45,995 nucleotides of DNA, from positions 1-45,995 of the forward strand of contig JADLHS010000162.1 in the NCBI GenBank assembly GCA_020848635.1, in the 5' to 3' direction. Position numbers and translations under genes: made by a program. Source of the DNA: Limisphaerales bacterium (lineage in GTDB: Bacteria > Verrucomicrobiota > Verrucomicrobiia > Limisphaerales > JADLHS01). The notes below the pieces were generated by a model. It had not been told where the DNA came from, did not search any database, and was given only the letters and a program-made list of their open reading frames with translations. The first letter of the stretch is position 1. The number at the start of each line of letters is the position of its first letter. Positions 1 to 8,722 of the stretch are shown here, in pieces.

Positions 1-2552
1 AACTCCCCGGGCTGATGATCCGCAAACAAGCCAACCGTGAGGTAACCTTCGTGTCCGGCGATGTCGAACTTGTGCGTCAGCGCGGTGCGCGTGTCGGTGA
101 GCCGGCGCCGCAAGGGTTTGCCGGATTCGAGACGTAATCGGGCGACCTCAGCTTCAAGTTCCTCAATGCGCGAATCGAGCGTGACCGTGGCGGGAACGGC
201 GGTTTTATCGCCCGCTTCATTTGTTTTCTTCGTATTAAGCGGTTGCGAACGCTTCGAGCCGTCGCGGTAAATCGCCACGCACTTGAGGCCCATCTTCCAT
301 GCCTCGATGTATGTGTTGCGGATTTCCTCAACCGTGCACTCGGTGGGCATGTTTACGGTCTTGGAGATCGCACCGCTGATGAAGGGCTGCGCGGCGGCCA
401 TCATTTTGAGGTGTGCGAGGTAACTGATGCTGCGCTGGCCGCGGAAGGGTTTGAACGCGCAGTCAAACACGGGCAGGTGTTCCGACTTTAATCCGCTGCC
501 CACCGTTTCACCGTTTTCCTCGACGTCTTCAATCGTGTCGAACTTCTCGACATGTGCGATGATGTTCTCGATCTCCTTGGGACTGTAGCCGAGCCGCCGC
601 AACCCTTCGGGCACGGTACGGTTGACAATTTTCAACATGCCGCCGCCGGCGAGCAGTTTGTATTTCACGAGCGCAATGTCGGGTTCGATGCCGGTGGTGT
701 CGCAGTCCATGAGGAACGCAATCGTGCCGGTCGGCGCGAGCACGGTGACTTGCGCGTTGCGATAGCCAACCTGCCGGCCGCGCGCCAGCGCGCGATCCCA
801 ACACCGGCGGGCTTCTTCCTTGAGATAGCCAAATTCCGCGCTCGGATGAATTTCCTCGACGGCGGTGCGGTGCAGCTTGATGACGCCGAGCATGGAATCC
901 ACGTTGTCCTTCTTCGCCGGTTTGCTGACGTGGGCGCAACGAGCGTCGCGGTAGCCAGGGAACGGATCCATGGCCCCGGCAAGTTCGGCGCTTTGCTCGT
1001 AGGCGTGACCCGTCATAATCGCCGTGATCGCCCCGGCCAACGCCCGGCCTTCATCGCTGTCGTACGGCAAACCGTAACTCATGCAGAGGGAGCCGAGATT
1101 TGCAAAGCCGAGGCCGAGCGTGCGGAAGATGTGGGAGTTTTCGGCGATTTCTTTCGTGGGATAGCAGGCATTGTCCACGAGGATTTCCTGGGCGGTGATG
1201 TAGATGCGGATGGCGGCCTTGAAACGTTCGATGTCGAACGTGCTGTCCTCGCGCTTGAATTTCATCAGGTTGAGCGAGGCGAGATTGCAGGCGGTGTTGT
1301 TGAGGAAAACGTATTCACTGCACGGGTTGGTCGAGTGAATCGGCTCGGTGCCTTTGCACGTGTGCCACTTTTCGATCGCCCCGTCGTATTGCATGCCCGG
1401 ATCGCCGCAGATCCATGTCCCTTCGGCGATCTTGTAGAGCAGCTTCGCCGCATCCTTCTTTTCCAGCGGCTTGTTGCTGGTGATCGAGCGCGTCCACCAT
1501 TCCTTGCCGGCCAGGGCGGCTTCCATAAACGGATCGCCGGCGCGCACGGAAAGGTTTTCGTTCTGATACATCACGCTACCGTAGGCTTCGCCGTTGTATG
1601 AGCCGTCGTAGCCTTGCTCGATCAATGCCCACGCCTTGCGCTCTTCCTTCTGCTTCGCGTCAATGAACTCCTCGATGTCGCCGTGCCAGTCGCGCAAGGT
1701 GTTCATCTTGGCCGCGCGCCGGGTTTTGCCGCCCGATTTTACCACGTTGGCAACTTGGTCGTAAACTTTCAGGAAGCTCATCGGGCCGCTGGGGCGGCCG
1801 CCCCCGCTCAGTTTTTCGCGCGCCGAACGGATCGGCGAGAGATCCGTGCCGGTGCCGGAGCCGAACTTGAAAAGCATGGCCTCGGCGTGGGCGAGTTTCA
1901 TGATGCTTTCCATGTTGTCGTCCACCGATTGAATGAAGCATGCGCTGCACTGTGGATATTCGTATTGAGTGCGGGCGCGCTCGGCTTCGCCTGTCTTGGG
2001 ATTGTAAAACCAGTTGCCCTTCCCGGATTTGCTGCCGACACCGTATTGATGATGGAGGCCGACATTGAACCACACCGGCGAATTGAATGCGCCGAATTGG
2101 TTCACGGACAGCCAGGTCAACTCGTCAAAAAAGACTTCGCCGTCCGCCTTGCTGAAATAGCCATCTTTTATGCCCCAGTCGGCGACGGTGCGGGCGATGC
2201 GATGAATAAGCTGGCGCACGGAGGTTTCGCGCTCGGACGTGTGTTGCTCGCCATAGAAATATTTGGACACGACCACTTTCGTCGCGAGCACCGACCATGT
2301 CTTCGGCACTTCCACATTTTCCTGCTTGAAAATCACCTTGCCGCCATCGTCCGTGATCTCAGCGGTGCGCCGATCCCATTCGATCTGGTCGAACGGTTTC
2401 ACCTTGGCATCGCTGAAGACCCGTTTAATGGGCAGTGATTTGCCGGTTACGACCGTTTCCCGACGACTAGGTCGCGTGGCGGTTACCGGTGTGCGCCGGC
2501 GGCGGGCGGCGGTGGCAGGCGACGTCAAAACATCTTCGCGTGAATCAATCAT
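1..2552 (-). CDS. nrdJ: Vitamin B12-dependent (class II) ribonucleotide reductase, 3' end cut by window
   Basis: Adenosylcobalamin-dependent reduction of ribonucleotides to deoxyribonucleotides in the cytoplasm. About 850 residues are visible and the C-terminus lies beyond base 1. Seen: PQCSACF near residue 202 (substrate-site cysteine region), FGSGTGTDLSPIRS, NPCSEY near residue 406 (family variant of NPCGE, with the radical-bearing cysteine), and APTGTIAFLMDCDTTGIEPD near residue 607. The N-terminal ~35 residues are basic and low-complexity, so the catalytic core starts around VKPFDQIEWDRR. The ATG at 2552 is preceded by a GAAGGA-type ribosome site. No adjacent nrdR or second RNR subunit is visible, as expected for a single-chain class II enzyme. 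The opposite strand carries long open frames that are shadows caused by high GC. Confidence 0.95.
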   Translation of the reverse strand, partial: MIDSREDVLTSPATAARRRRTPVTATRPSRRETVVTGKSLPIKRVFSDAKVKPFDQIEWDRRTAEITDDGGKVIFKQENVEVPKTWSVLATKVVVSKYFYGEQHTSERETSVRQLIHRIARTVADWGIKDGYFSKADGEVFFDELTWLSVNQFGAFNSPVWFNVGLHHQYGVGSKSGKGNWFYNPKTGEAERARTQYEYPQCSACFIQSVDDNMESIMKLAHAEAMLFKFGSGTGTDLSPIRSAREKLSGGGRPSGPMSFLKVYDQVANVVKSGGKTRRAAKMNTLRDWHGDIEEFIDAKQKEERKAWALIEQGYDGSYNGEAYGSVMYQNENLSVRAGDPFMEAALAGKEWWTRSITSNKPLEKKDAAKLLYKIAEGTWICGDPGMQYDGAIEKWHTCKGTEPIHSTNPCSEYVFLNNTACNLASLNLMKFKREDSTFDIERFKAAIRIYITAQEILVDNACYPTKEIAENSHIFRTLGLGFANLGSLCMSYGLPYDSDEGRALAGAITAIMTGHAYEQSAELAGAMDPFPGYRDARCAHVSKPAKKDNVDSMLGVIKLHRTAVEEIHPSAEFGYLKEEARRCWDRALARGRQVGYRNAQVTVLAPTGTIAFLMDCDTTGIEPDIALVKYKLLAGGGMLKIVNRTVPEGLRRLGYSPKEIENIIAHVEKFDTIEDVEENGETVGSGLKSEHLPVFDCAFKPFRGQRSISYLAHLKMMAAAQPFISGAISKTVNMPTECTVEEIRNTYIEAWKMGLKCVAIYRDGSKRSQPLNTKKTNEAGDKTAVPATVTLDSRIEELEAEVARLRLESGKPLRRRLTDTRTALTHKFDIAGHEGYLTVGLFADHQPGE

Positions 2553-2954
2553 GGTATTCCTTCGGGTTGAAACTTTTCTGTGCGTTATACACGACTAACC
2601 GAGGACAAAATCATCCCAAACAAAGCAACAAATTCGCTATTTCCTCAGAGAACCGGGCGTTTTTCAAGACACTGAATTCCCCCATTAGTGGTGGAACGCG
2701 CGTATCTTGCTACCACCGCTTGTGGCGCTCAAGGAAATTCTTCAAAAATAATTTAACGGAGATATGCCCAATGCGACCTCCTTGAATTCGCCTGCAAAGC
2801 GAGGGCTTTTCTGGTGTTATTCGCAGGGGTGGATAACTCGAGTGGGGATAAATACCCCCGGGCAGTTTGGCTGCTCGCAATAACCCGCTCCAGTGGATAG
2901 CTGAGCACTGGTGGGTGGGTTGGCAGCCTTCGGAGATTCGGGCGTTACGCTGCG
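2553..2954. other. Intergenic region between nrdJ and the TPR protein
   Basis: About 400 bp without a convincing gene. It contains a G/C hairpin GGGG-ATAAATA-CCCC near 2844-2858 and an imperfect stem near 2687-2719 (AGTGGTGG against CCACCGCT). I looked on the minus strand for a cobalamin riboswitch or NrdR box ahead of nrdJ and could not support either. A 39-codon plus-strand frame at 2764-2883 has no recognisable product. Confidence 0.4.
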
Positions 2955-4196
2955 CTACCTTTTGCCATGCCCACCCTGCCTCAAACCGATATTCTGCTCG
3001 TAGTTACCGAGCTTTACGGAGCGCGTCAGGGTCTTCGCCTTCAATTCCAGCTTGAGTAAATCCATCCGATTGCGGGCCACGTCCGCTGCTGCCTGATTGG
3101 GATAACGCTCCACGATTTGCGCCAGCGTTTGCCACGCTGGGTCGTAGCCCGCGCCATGACGGATCTGCAAATCCGCGAGCAAATTCAGCCAATGAATGAC
3201 CTGCCGGGCAGGTTGGTTTGGCTGATCTATGAGTTGCTGCAACTGATCGGCCGCCAGGTCGAGTCGCTCAAAGTGGTCCGCATAAATCACCGCAAGTTTC
3301 TCGCGCGCTTCAGTGTCTTGCGGATGCTGTTGCAGATGGCGCACATATTCCTCGGCCAATTCGGCGGGATCACAACTGGTCGGCGTTAGGTGTTGGGAGG
3401 ACGGGAGCAAACCGACATTTCTGACCCCTTCCGGCAGGTGAACCCGAGGCCGGTCGTGGGCGGCGAGCATGTAATCGGTGCCCGCTAGGTGGCCGATCCG
3501 TTGCTCTGCCACCAGCGCGAGTTCAGAGTCCGGAAACAAATCAACGATCCGTTGTAAATCCACCCGCGCCGCGTCGCGATCCACGGAATACTTAAGGTGC
3601 CAGTCGGCGAGCGTGTTGAACGCGTAGGCCACGTTGCGCGGCGGGTGACCCGTTTGCTGGCACAATCGCTGGATGGTGACCTCCGCGCCCGGCAGATCGT
3701 TCAGGTTTTCGGCCTGAATTTCGGCGAGCAACATCTGCCCCGTGAAGTCGTTGGGGAATTTATCGAGTTGCTTGCGGATTTCGGCGACGGCTTCGGTGAA
3801 ATGGCCGCGTTTTCGCTTGGCTTCGGCGATGGAATAATACGCCTGTGGATCAATCTGAGCGTCCCCGCCGTCATAGAGCGCGCCGAAGGGTTTTGCCACT
3901 AGGCCGGCGATGTCGTGCCGCCAGATGATTGCCAACGCCAGGCCGCATACCGCGGTGAATGGAATACCTACGAATGCGCCGCCGAACCCGCCGCCAGCTA
4001 CAATCGGGATCACTTTCAAGAACATCACCCCAAGAACCAGCCCGGTCAGAATCCATTTGAAGACCAGTCTCGCTGGATCCTCGCTTTTTTTGAGCCACCA
4101 CCACATGGCCCACCCAGCCAACCCCACGAAAAGAGCCAGGGCGCCGAGGCTCAAGAGGATATCCAACGCCGAGCGGTTGATGGTGACCGGCTGCAT
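2955..4196 (-). CDS. Membrane-anchored tetratricopeptide-repeat protein
   Basis: 413 residues. Three hydrophobic segments are visible (about residues 12-34, 44-66 and 72-93), the last two around a glycine-rich turn. A long helical soluble region follows with TPR-like units (AYYSIAEAKRKRGHFTEAVAEI, and later AEEYVRHLQQHPQDTEAREKLAVIY), so it is probably a scaffold facing one side of the inner membrane. No catalytic motif is seen and the partner is unknown. It lies 66 bp downstream of the LolA-like gene in the same direction, so hsp20, lon, the lolA-like gene and this gene may be one transcription unit. I recognise the architecture but not a named family. Confidence 0.75.
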   Translation of the reverse strand: MQPVTINRSALDILLSLGALALFVGLAGWAMWWWLKKSEDPARLVFKWILTGLVLGVMFLKVIPIVAGGGFGGAFVGIPFTAVCGLALAIIWRHDIAGLVAKPFGALYDGGDAQIDPQAYYSIAEAKRKRGHFTEAVAEIRKQLDKFPNDFTGQMLLAEIQAENLNDLPGAEVTIQRLCQQTGHPPRNVAYAFNTLADWHLKYSVDRDAARVDLQRIVDLFPDSELALVAEQRIGHLAGTDYMLAAHDRPRVHLPEGVRNVGLLPSSQHLTPTSCDPAELAEEYVRHLQQHPQDTEAREKLAVIYADHFERLDLAADQLQQLIDQPNQPARQVIHWLNLLADLQIRHGAGYDPAWQTLAQIVERYPNQAAADVARNRMDLLKLELKAKTLTRSVKLGNYEQNIGLRQGGHGKR

Positions 4197-4262
4197 CTGT
4201 TCCGGACTCTTCTCCCGGCAGACGTGGAATTCAAGAAAATTATGGCCGGCACCAGGGGACGG

Positions 4263-5024
4263 CTATTCCGGTTGGAGATCAAACACCAGCGTCGTGCGCG
4301 AACCGGTCTGCACGTTTTCGATCTCCATCTCCTTCAATTGCCATGCGCCGTTGACTTTCTCGACCGCGGTCGGGCGAAACTCTTTCAGCAGTTTGCCGCG
4401 TGGATCGTAGGCCTCGGCTTGGACAATGGCCCCGCTCTCCGTGTGAATCCAGGAGACAACCCGGGCGTAGCCGTTGGTCCAGGATTCCGGCCGCCGGCTC
4501 TCCAACACATGGCACGATTTTCCACGCCGCATTTCCCGTTTCCACAGCCGCTGTGCCGGCCAATGGAAAAATTCCAGACCCAGATCTGCCAGCCAGAAAT
4601 CCGAGCCGGCAAAAGGCGTCATGGTTTGATCGTTGGGTACCAGGGTCGCTCCGGTCACGAAGTAAAGGTTCGGGGTTTTGGCGCGATGCTCGACACGGAA
4701 AGTGACTGGGCCGTTCGTGTCCGGGATGGCTTCATACGCTGTCGTCCAATTGGTTTCCGTGAGTAGGATGCGGGAGGAAAAGGGGATTTCCTGGCGCTGT
4801 TGCTTCGGGATCCGAAGCACCAGTTTGCCGGTGTTGGTCAGATTAGCCTCGGGACGCAGATCGCAAAGTTGATGTGCCAGTTGGCGACCCTCTCGCTCCG
4901 CGGTGGCGGAATCGTTCGTCGTGGCCGCGTCGAGGGAAGCGGTTACGGCGAGCGTCGAAAGCTGCAAAATGCAAAATGCAAAATCGAAAAACGGCCAGCC
5001 GGCTCGGCCTGTCTCATTTTTCAT
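4263..5024 (-). CDS. Outer-membrane lipoprotein-sorting (LolA-like) protein
   Basis: 253 residues. The mature part contains the pattern seen in the LolA_like family related to LolA/RseB folds: SDFWLADLGLEFFHWP near residue 142, then ESRRPESW, a Trp/Ile strand (VVSWIHTESGAIVQAEAYD) and a C-terminal strand VEKVNGAWQLKEMEIEN. These proteins are periplasmic and usually bind lipid or lipoprotein, so this role is inferred by family. The N-terminus (MKNETGRAGWPFFDFAFCILQL) acts as a predicted export signal, but its first ~20 codons are written by a palindromic A-rich repeat. The start overlaps the end of lon by 11 bp, so it may be translationally coupled. The true start could be inside, but no better in-frame start before the mature region is evident. 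Confidence 0.7.
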   Translation of the reverse strand: MKNETGRAGWPFFDFAFCILQLSTLAVTASLDAATTNDSATAEREGRQLAHQLCDLRPEANLTNTGKLVLRIPKQQRQEIPFSSRILLTETNWTTAYEAIPDTNGPVTFRVEHRAKTPNLYFVTGATLVPNDQTMTPFAGSDFWLADLGLEFFHWPAQRLWKREMRRGKSCHVLESRRPESWTNGYARVVSWIHTESGAIVQAEAYDPRGKLLKEFRPTAVEKVNGAWQLKEMEIENVQTGSRTTLVFDLQPE

Positions 5025-5040
5025 TTTTCATTTTCGATTT
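4962..5040. repeat. A-rich palindromic repeat, copy 1 (lon / lolA-like junction)
   Basis: Imperfect inverted repeat. The left arm is tandem GCAAAAT units and the right arm is tandem ATTTTTC units, around a GC-rich centre (CGGCCAGCCGGCTCGGCC). It covers the stop of lon and the start of the next gene. It resembles the element at 7447-7533 in layout and arm sequence. Confidence 0.7.
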
Positions 5041-7446
5041 GGCGTTGTTCCGCGGGGGTGCCAGTGCGACTGCGATGACTTGCGAGATGTGGTTGACGAG
5101 GTGGACTTTGATCTTCGCGCGCACCTCGGCGGGCACTTCGAGCCAGTCCGGCTTGTTGGCTTCGGGCAGGATTACGTGTTTCACGCCAAATCGGACGGCG
5201 GCGAGTACTTTTTCCTTCACCCCGCCCACGCGCAGGACCCGACCGCGCAGGCTGATTTCGCCCGTCATCGCCATGTCCGAACGGACGCGGCGTTGCGCGA
5301 TCAGGGAGGCGAGCGCGGCCACGATGGCCACGCCGGCACTGGGGCCATCCTTGGGGGTGGCCCCGGCTGGAACGTGAATGTGAATATCCTGCTTCGCGGC
5401 ATCGGCGAGTTCGAGTCCGAACTTGTCGGCCTGGCTGCGAAGGTAGCTAAAAGCGGTTTGGGCGCTTTCCTTCATCACGTCCCCCAGCGAGCCGGTCAGC
5501 AGAAAACCGCCCTTGCCGGGCATGCGGGTGACTTCGATGAAAAGCACTTCGCCGCCCGCCGGGGTCCAGGCCAGGCCGGTGGCGATGCCGAATTCTGCGA
5601 TTTTTTCCGCCGTTTCCGCGACGAAGAGAGCGTGCCCGAGTTCGGTTTTGAGCGCATCCGCCTCGAGCTTGATGGGGCCAAGTTGCCCGCTTTGGCTGAC
5701 TAGTTTCCGGGCGGCCTTGCGGGCCAGCGCGGCGATGTTCCGCTCCAACTGACGGACGCCGGCTTCGCGCGTGTATTCCTGAATGAGTCGCCGCAGCGTG
5801 GGATCGGGCAGGAGGAACTCCTGTTTCGTGAGGCCGTGTTCTTCCAACTGCCGGGGGACAAGATACCGTTTGGCGATCTGCAGTTTCTCCGATTCCGTGT
5901 AGCTCGGCAGTTCGATCACTTCGAGGCGGTCACGCAGCGCGGGGTGAATTGGCTCCAGCCAGTTCGCGGTGGCGATGAACAGCACGCGCGAGAGATCGAA
6001 CGGCAGGTCGAGATAATGATCGGTGAAGGTATTGTTCTGCGCCGGATCGAGAACCTCAAGCAACGCCGCCGCCGGATCCCCGCGAAAATCCGCCCCGACC
6101 TTGTCGAGTTCATCGAGCAAAATCACCGGGTTGCAGCTTTCCACCCGCCGCAGCGTCTGGAGAATGCGACCGGGCATCGCGCCGACGTAGGTGCGGCGGT
6201 GACCGCGAATCTCCGCCTCGTCGCGCATGCCCCCGAGGGAAATGCGGGCGAACTTGCGGCCCAGTGCGTCGGCCACGCTCTTGCCCAGCGAAGTCTTGCC
6301 GACCCCGGGCGGGCCGACGAGGCACAGGATCGGGCCCTTGATGGCTTTCTTGCGTTTGATGACGGCAAGAAATTCGAGGAGCCGGTCTTTGACCTTCGCC
6401 AGGCCGAAGTGTTGCTGGTTGAGAATGCGTTCGGCAGCCGCCAGATCAATCTTGTCCTCGGTGGCTTTTTCCCAAGGCAGGGCCAGAATCCAATCGAGAT
6501 AGTTCCGCGTCACGGGATATTCCGCGGCGACCGGCGGCATGATCTGCAACCGTTCGAGTTCCTGGGTCGCGACCTTCCTCACCTCGGCGGGCATGGGCGT
6601 CTGCGCAACCTTTTCGCGCAGGGTCTTGATCTCATTGGCGTTCGGCTCGGCTTCGCCGAGTTCGCGCTGGATGGCACGGAGTTGTTCGCGCAGGAAGAAG
6701 TCGCGTTGCGTCTTGGCAATGGAACTGGCGACGTCGGTTTGAATTTTGGTGCTGAGGGTGATGACTTCGTGCTCCCGATTGAGCAGCGGTAACAACTGGG
6801 TGAGGCGGTCCTTGATTGAGGTCGTCTCGAGCAGCTTCTGGCGGTCGCCGAGCGAGAGATTCAGATTGCTGGCAATGAGATCGGCGAAGTGGCCGGGGTT
6901 TTCGGTGTTCAGCGCGGCAACCTTGACCTGTTCGGAGAGCGCGGGAGAAAGCTTGATGATTTCCTGAAACTGGGTCTGCGCGTTGCGCATCATCGCGGTG
7001 ACTTCGATGGAGTCATCCGGCACGTCGCGCAGGAGTTCAAATTGGGCGGAAAGATACGGGGTGGTGCTGGTGAATTCCTTGATCCGGATGCGCCACAGCC
7101 CCTCAACGAGCACGCGCGCGGTGTTATCCGGAAACTTCACCATCTTGGCCAACCGCACCACACAGCCAACATCGTAAAGATCGGCGGGCGCGGGGTCGGC
7201 GACTTCGGGCCGGCGCTGGAGCACGGTGCCCATCAGACGTCCGCCGGCCACGGCATCGTCAATTAGCTGGATGCTCGGGCCGGTCTCCACCAGCAACGGG
7301 GCCACCGCGCCGGGAAAGATGACGATGTCCGAAAGCCCGAGAATGGGCAGCGTTTCCGGGAGGGAACGCGAGGAGATGCGCGCCAACTCATCCGGATTTC
7401 CGGAAGTCCCGAGGATACTGATAAATTCTGTGTCCTGCGAAGTCAT
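5014..7446 (-). CDS. lon: ATP-dependent protease Lon
   Basis: AAA+ serine protease that degrades misfolded and regulatory proteins in the cytoplasm. 810 residues from the ATG at 7446; a start 9 bp upstream is possible. Seen in order: an N-terminal substrate-binding domain (LPILGLSDIVIFPGAVAPLLV), a coiled middle (TQRDFFLREQLRAIQRELGE), Walker A GPPGVGKTS near residue 376, Walker B VILLDELDK, and the C-terminal protease domain with the Ser/Lys dyad: DGPSAG near residue 703 and the Lys of GGVKEKVLAA near residue 743. Length is normal. It lies downstream of hsp20 on the same strand, a sensible protein-quality-control pairing. The last residues (about NNAKSKMKNEK) come from the palindromic repeat at 4962-5040 and not from conserved Lon sequence. 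Confidence 0.97.
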   Translation of the reverse strand: MTSQDTEFISILGTSGNPDELARISSRSLPETLPILGLSDIVIFPGAVAPLLVETGPSIQLIDDAVAGGRLMGTVLQRRPEVADPAPADLYDVGCVVRLAKMVKFPDNTARVLVEGLWRIRIKEFTSTTPYLSAQFELLRDVPDDSIEVTAMMRNAQTQFQEIIKLSPALSEQVKVAALNTENPGHFADLIASNLNLSLGDRQKLLETTSIKDRLTQLLPLLNREHEVITLSTKIQTDVASSIAKTQRDFFLREQLRAIQRELGEAEPNANEIKTLREKVAQTPMPAEVRKVATQELERLQIMPPVAAEYPVTRNYLDWILALPWEKATEDKIDLAAAERILNQQHFGLAKVKDRLLEFLAVIKRKKAIKGPILCLVGPPGVGKTSLGKSVADALGRKFARISLGGMRDEAEIRGHRRTYVGAMPGRILQTLRRVESCNPVILLDELDKVGADFRGDPAAALLEVLDPAQNNTFTDHYLDLPFDLSRVLFIATANWLEPIHPALRDRLEVIELPSYTESEKLQIAKRYLVPRQLEEHGLTKQEFLLPDPTLRRLIQEYTREAGVRQLERNIAALARKAARKLVSQSGQLGPIKLEADALKTELGHALFVAETAEKIAEFGIATGLAWTPAGGEVLFIEVTRMPGKGGFLLTGSLGDVMKESAQTAFSYLRSQADKFGLELADAAKQDIHIHVPAGATPKDGPSAGVAIVAALASLIAQRRVRSDMAMTGEISLRGRVLRVGGVKEKVLAAVRFGVKHVILPEANKPDWLEVPAEVRAKIKVHLVNHISQVIAVALAPPRNNAKSKMKNEK

Positions 7447-7533
7447 GAAATGCAAAATGAAAAGTGCAAAATTAAAAATGCGGTGCGGCTTGCCGGTTTG
7501 CGCCGTTTATTTTAATTTTTCACTTTTCATTTC
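7447..7533. repeat. A-rich palindromic repeat, copy 2 (hsp20 / lon gap)
   Basis: It fills the whole gap between hsp20 and lon. The left arm GAAATG-(CAAAATG)-AAAAGTGCAAAATTAAAA matches the reverse complement of the right arm, GAAATGAAAAGTGAAAAATTAAAA, apart from a 7-base unit and single mismatches. The centre is GC-rich (GCGGTGCGGCTTGCCGG). The hsp20 stop codon sits at its edge. It could fold in mRNA and affect lon expression; that is inference. Confidence 0.75.
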
Positions 7534-7948
7534 AGGCGATGGGCACCTTGGTGGTTTTGGGATGCGGCGGCGGCGCGGCAAGCGGCACATCAATCCGCAG
7601 AAATCCATTCAAATAGGCCGCTTTTGCCTGGCTCAGATCGTAACCCGAAGGGAGTTCCAACACGCTCTCGAACGGGCCGTAGTTGATCTCCATGACGAGA
7701 AAACTGGCTTTGCAGGCCCGGCAACCGTCCGGCCGGTCCCCGCTGATGCGCAGGCGGTTGCCTTCGACGGTGATTTCCAAATTCTCGCTGCGCATGCCGG
7801 CCAGTTCGGCTTTGATTACCAGCCCACCGTCGGTGGTATAAACGTCCGTGTTCGGCACCCAGTGCCCATTGGCTTGGGATTCACGTCCACCCACGGCAGA
7901 GGCGCGGGTCACAAACTGGGTCGAAGAACTGATTTTGGTGACGGCCAT
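7532..7948 (-). CDS. Small heat-shock protein, Hsp20 / alpha-crystallin family
   Basis: 138 residues. ATP-independent holding chaperone. The alpha-crystallin core runs from about VPNTDVYTTDGGLVIKAELAGM (residue 31) through LEITVEGNRLRISGDRP to FLRIDVPLA, with the conserved A-x-x-x-n-G-x-L motif visible as AAYLNGFLRIDVP. The short N-terminal arm (about 30 residues) and a P-rich tail (APPPHPKTTKVPIA, lacking a clear I-x-I) are typical of bacterial members. It is first in the hsp20-lon pair. A DGCRACKAS stretch gives two cysteines, unusual but present in some relatives. Confidence 0.93.
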   Translation of the reverse strand: MAVTKISSSTQFVTRASAVGGRESQANGHWVPNTDVYTTDGGLVIKAELAGMRSENLEITVEGNRLRISGDRPDGCRACKASFLVMEINYGPFESVLELPSGYDLSQAKAAYLNGFLRIDVPLAAPPPHPKTTKVPIA

Positions 7949-7991
7949 GTGATCGCAAGCTATCGCAGTTGCACCAAGCCTGCAAGTGTTG

Positions 7992-8198
7992 TCATTTGGT
8001 TTTCACGATGATCTGCGGGCGCTCCCCTTTGCGGGCGTGGAACACGATGGAACTGGTGTTGGGCGCATGCTCAGCGGTGGAACAACCGCAATGCGTGTCG
8101 CGCGCGAAGCTGAACTTGCGGCGCCGCAGCCGGCCCCACAACAAGCCCGCGCCGGCCAGCGCCACAATTACCAGGGAAACAACGGTCTGCCAGTTCAC
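7992..8198 (-). CDS. Small FeoB-associated-type Cys-rich membrane protein
   Basis: 68 residues from a GTG at 8198; an ATG at 8249 in the same frame would add 17 residues with no family look. One N-terminal membrane helix (NWQTVVSLVIVALAGAGLLW) is followed by basic residues (GRLRRRKF) and a CGC pair. This is the shape of the short Cys-containing membrane proteins usually found beside feoB, the ferrous-iron transporter. No feoA or feoB is present in this window, so an iron role is inference. The gene diverges from the thioesterase gene. Confidence 0.5.
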   Translation of the reverse strand: MNWQTVVSLVIVALAGAGLLWGRLRRRKFSFARDTHCGCSTAEHAPNTSSIVFHARKGERPQIIVKTK

Positions 8199-8296
8199 AC
8201 CGGCAACATACCCGGGAATGCGCTGCCGGCAATCGCCATTTTTTGCCACCGCTTTCCCGATTGAACTTTAGTCCGCTGTCCCCATACGCTTCGCAC

Positions 8297-8719
8297 ATGG
8301 TCGCCAATGCGTTTCAACATCGTTATCGCGTGATTTATGCCGACTGCACCCTGGGCAATCACGTTTATCACGCCCGCTACCTTGACCTGCTGGAAGCCGC
8401 GCGCGGGGAGTTCTTTCGGCATCTCGGCGCGACGTTCCTCAACTGGCAGGAGCAGGACGTGATTTTCCCCGTGATTGAGGCGCGGCTCCGGTACCAGTCG
8501 CCAGCTCGTTACGACGATGCTCTGCAAACCGAGGTGTGGGTCACGGTCGCCGAGCGCGTTCGGTTAAACTTCGGCTATCGGATGGTGAATCAAGCGCATA
8601 CAACCATCCTCGAAGCGGAGACTTTTCACGTTTGCACCGGGCGGGAAGGAACAAAGCCAAAGCGCCTGCCCGCACCCCTCGTTGCGGAGCTGATACCCCA
8701 CCTGCGCATGGTGGGGTAA
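8297..8719 (+). CDS. Acyl-CoA thioesterase, 4-hydroxybenzoyl-CoA thioesterase (hotdog) family
   Basis: 140 residues from the ATG at 8297; an in-frame ATG at 8243 would add a non-conserved arm. Hotdog-fold thioesterase of the YbgC/FadM type, hydrolysing acyl-CoA. Seen: the active-site stretch YADCTLGNHVYHARYLDLLEAAR, where the usual catalytic Asp lies in the D-x-x-x-x-x-H-V-x-x-x-x-Y motif, and later RLRYQSPARYDDALQTEVWV and ETFHVCT. Substrate chain length cannot be read from sequence. It stands alone on the plus strand and nearly abuts the convergent isomerase gene (3 bp). Confidence 0.9.
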   Translation: MVANAFQHRYRVIYADCTLGNHVYHARYLDLLEAARGEFFRHLGATFLNWQEQDVIFPVIEARLRYQSPARYDDALQTEVWVTVAERVRLNFGYRMVNQAHTTILEAETFHVCTGREGTKPKRLPAPLVAELIPHLRMVG

Positions 8720-8722
8720 GGC

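Noticed and set aside
552-2438. Long plus-strand open frames opposite nrdJ
   Set aside because: No family sequence or ribosome site; they are shadows of the GC-rich minus-strand nrdJ gene.
2764-2883. A 39-codon plus-strand frame upstream of nrdJ
   Set aside because: No recognisable motif and the start has poorly spaced GGAG; not enough to call a gene.
2553-2954. Cobalamin riboswitch before the B12-dependent reductase
   Set aside because: I searched for a B12-box-like core on the minus strand and found none I could support.
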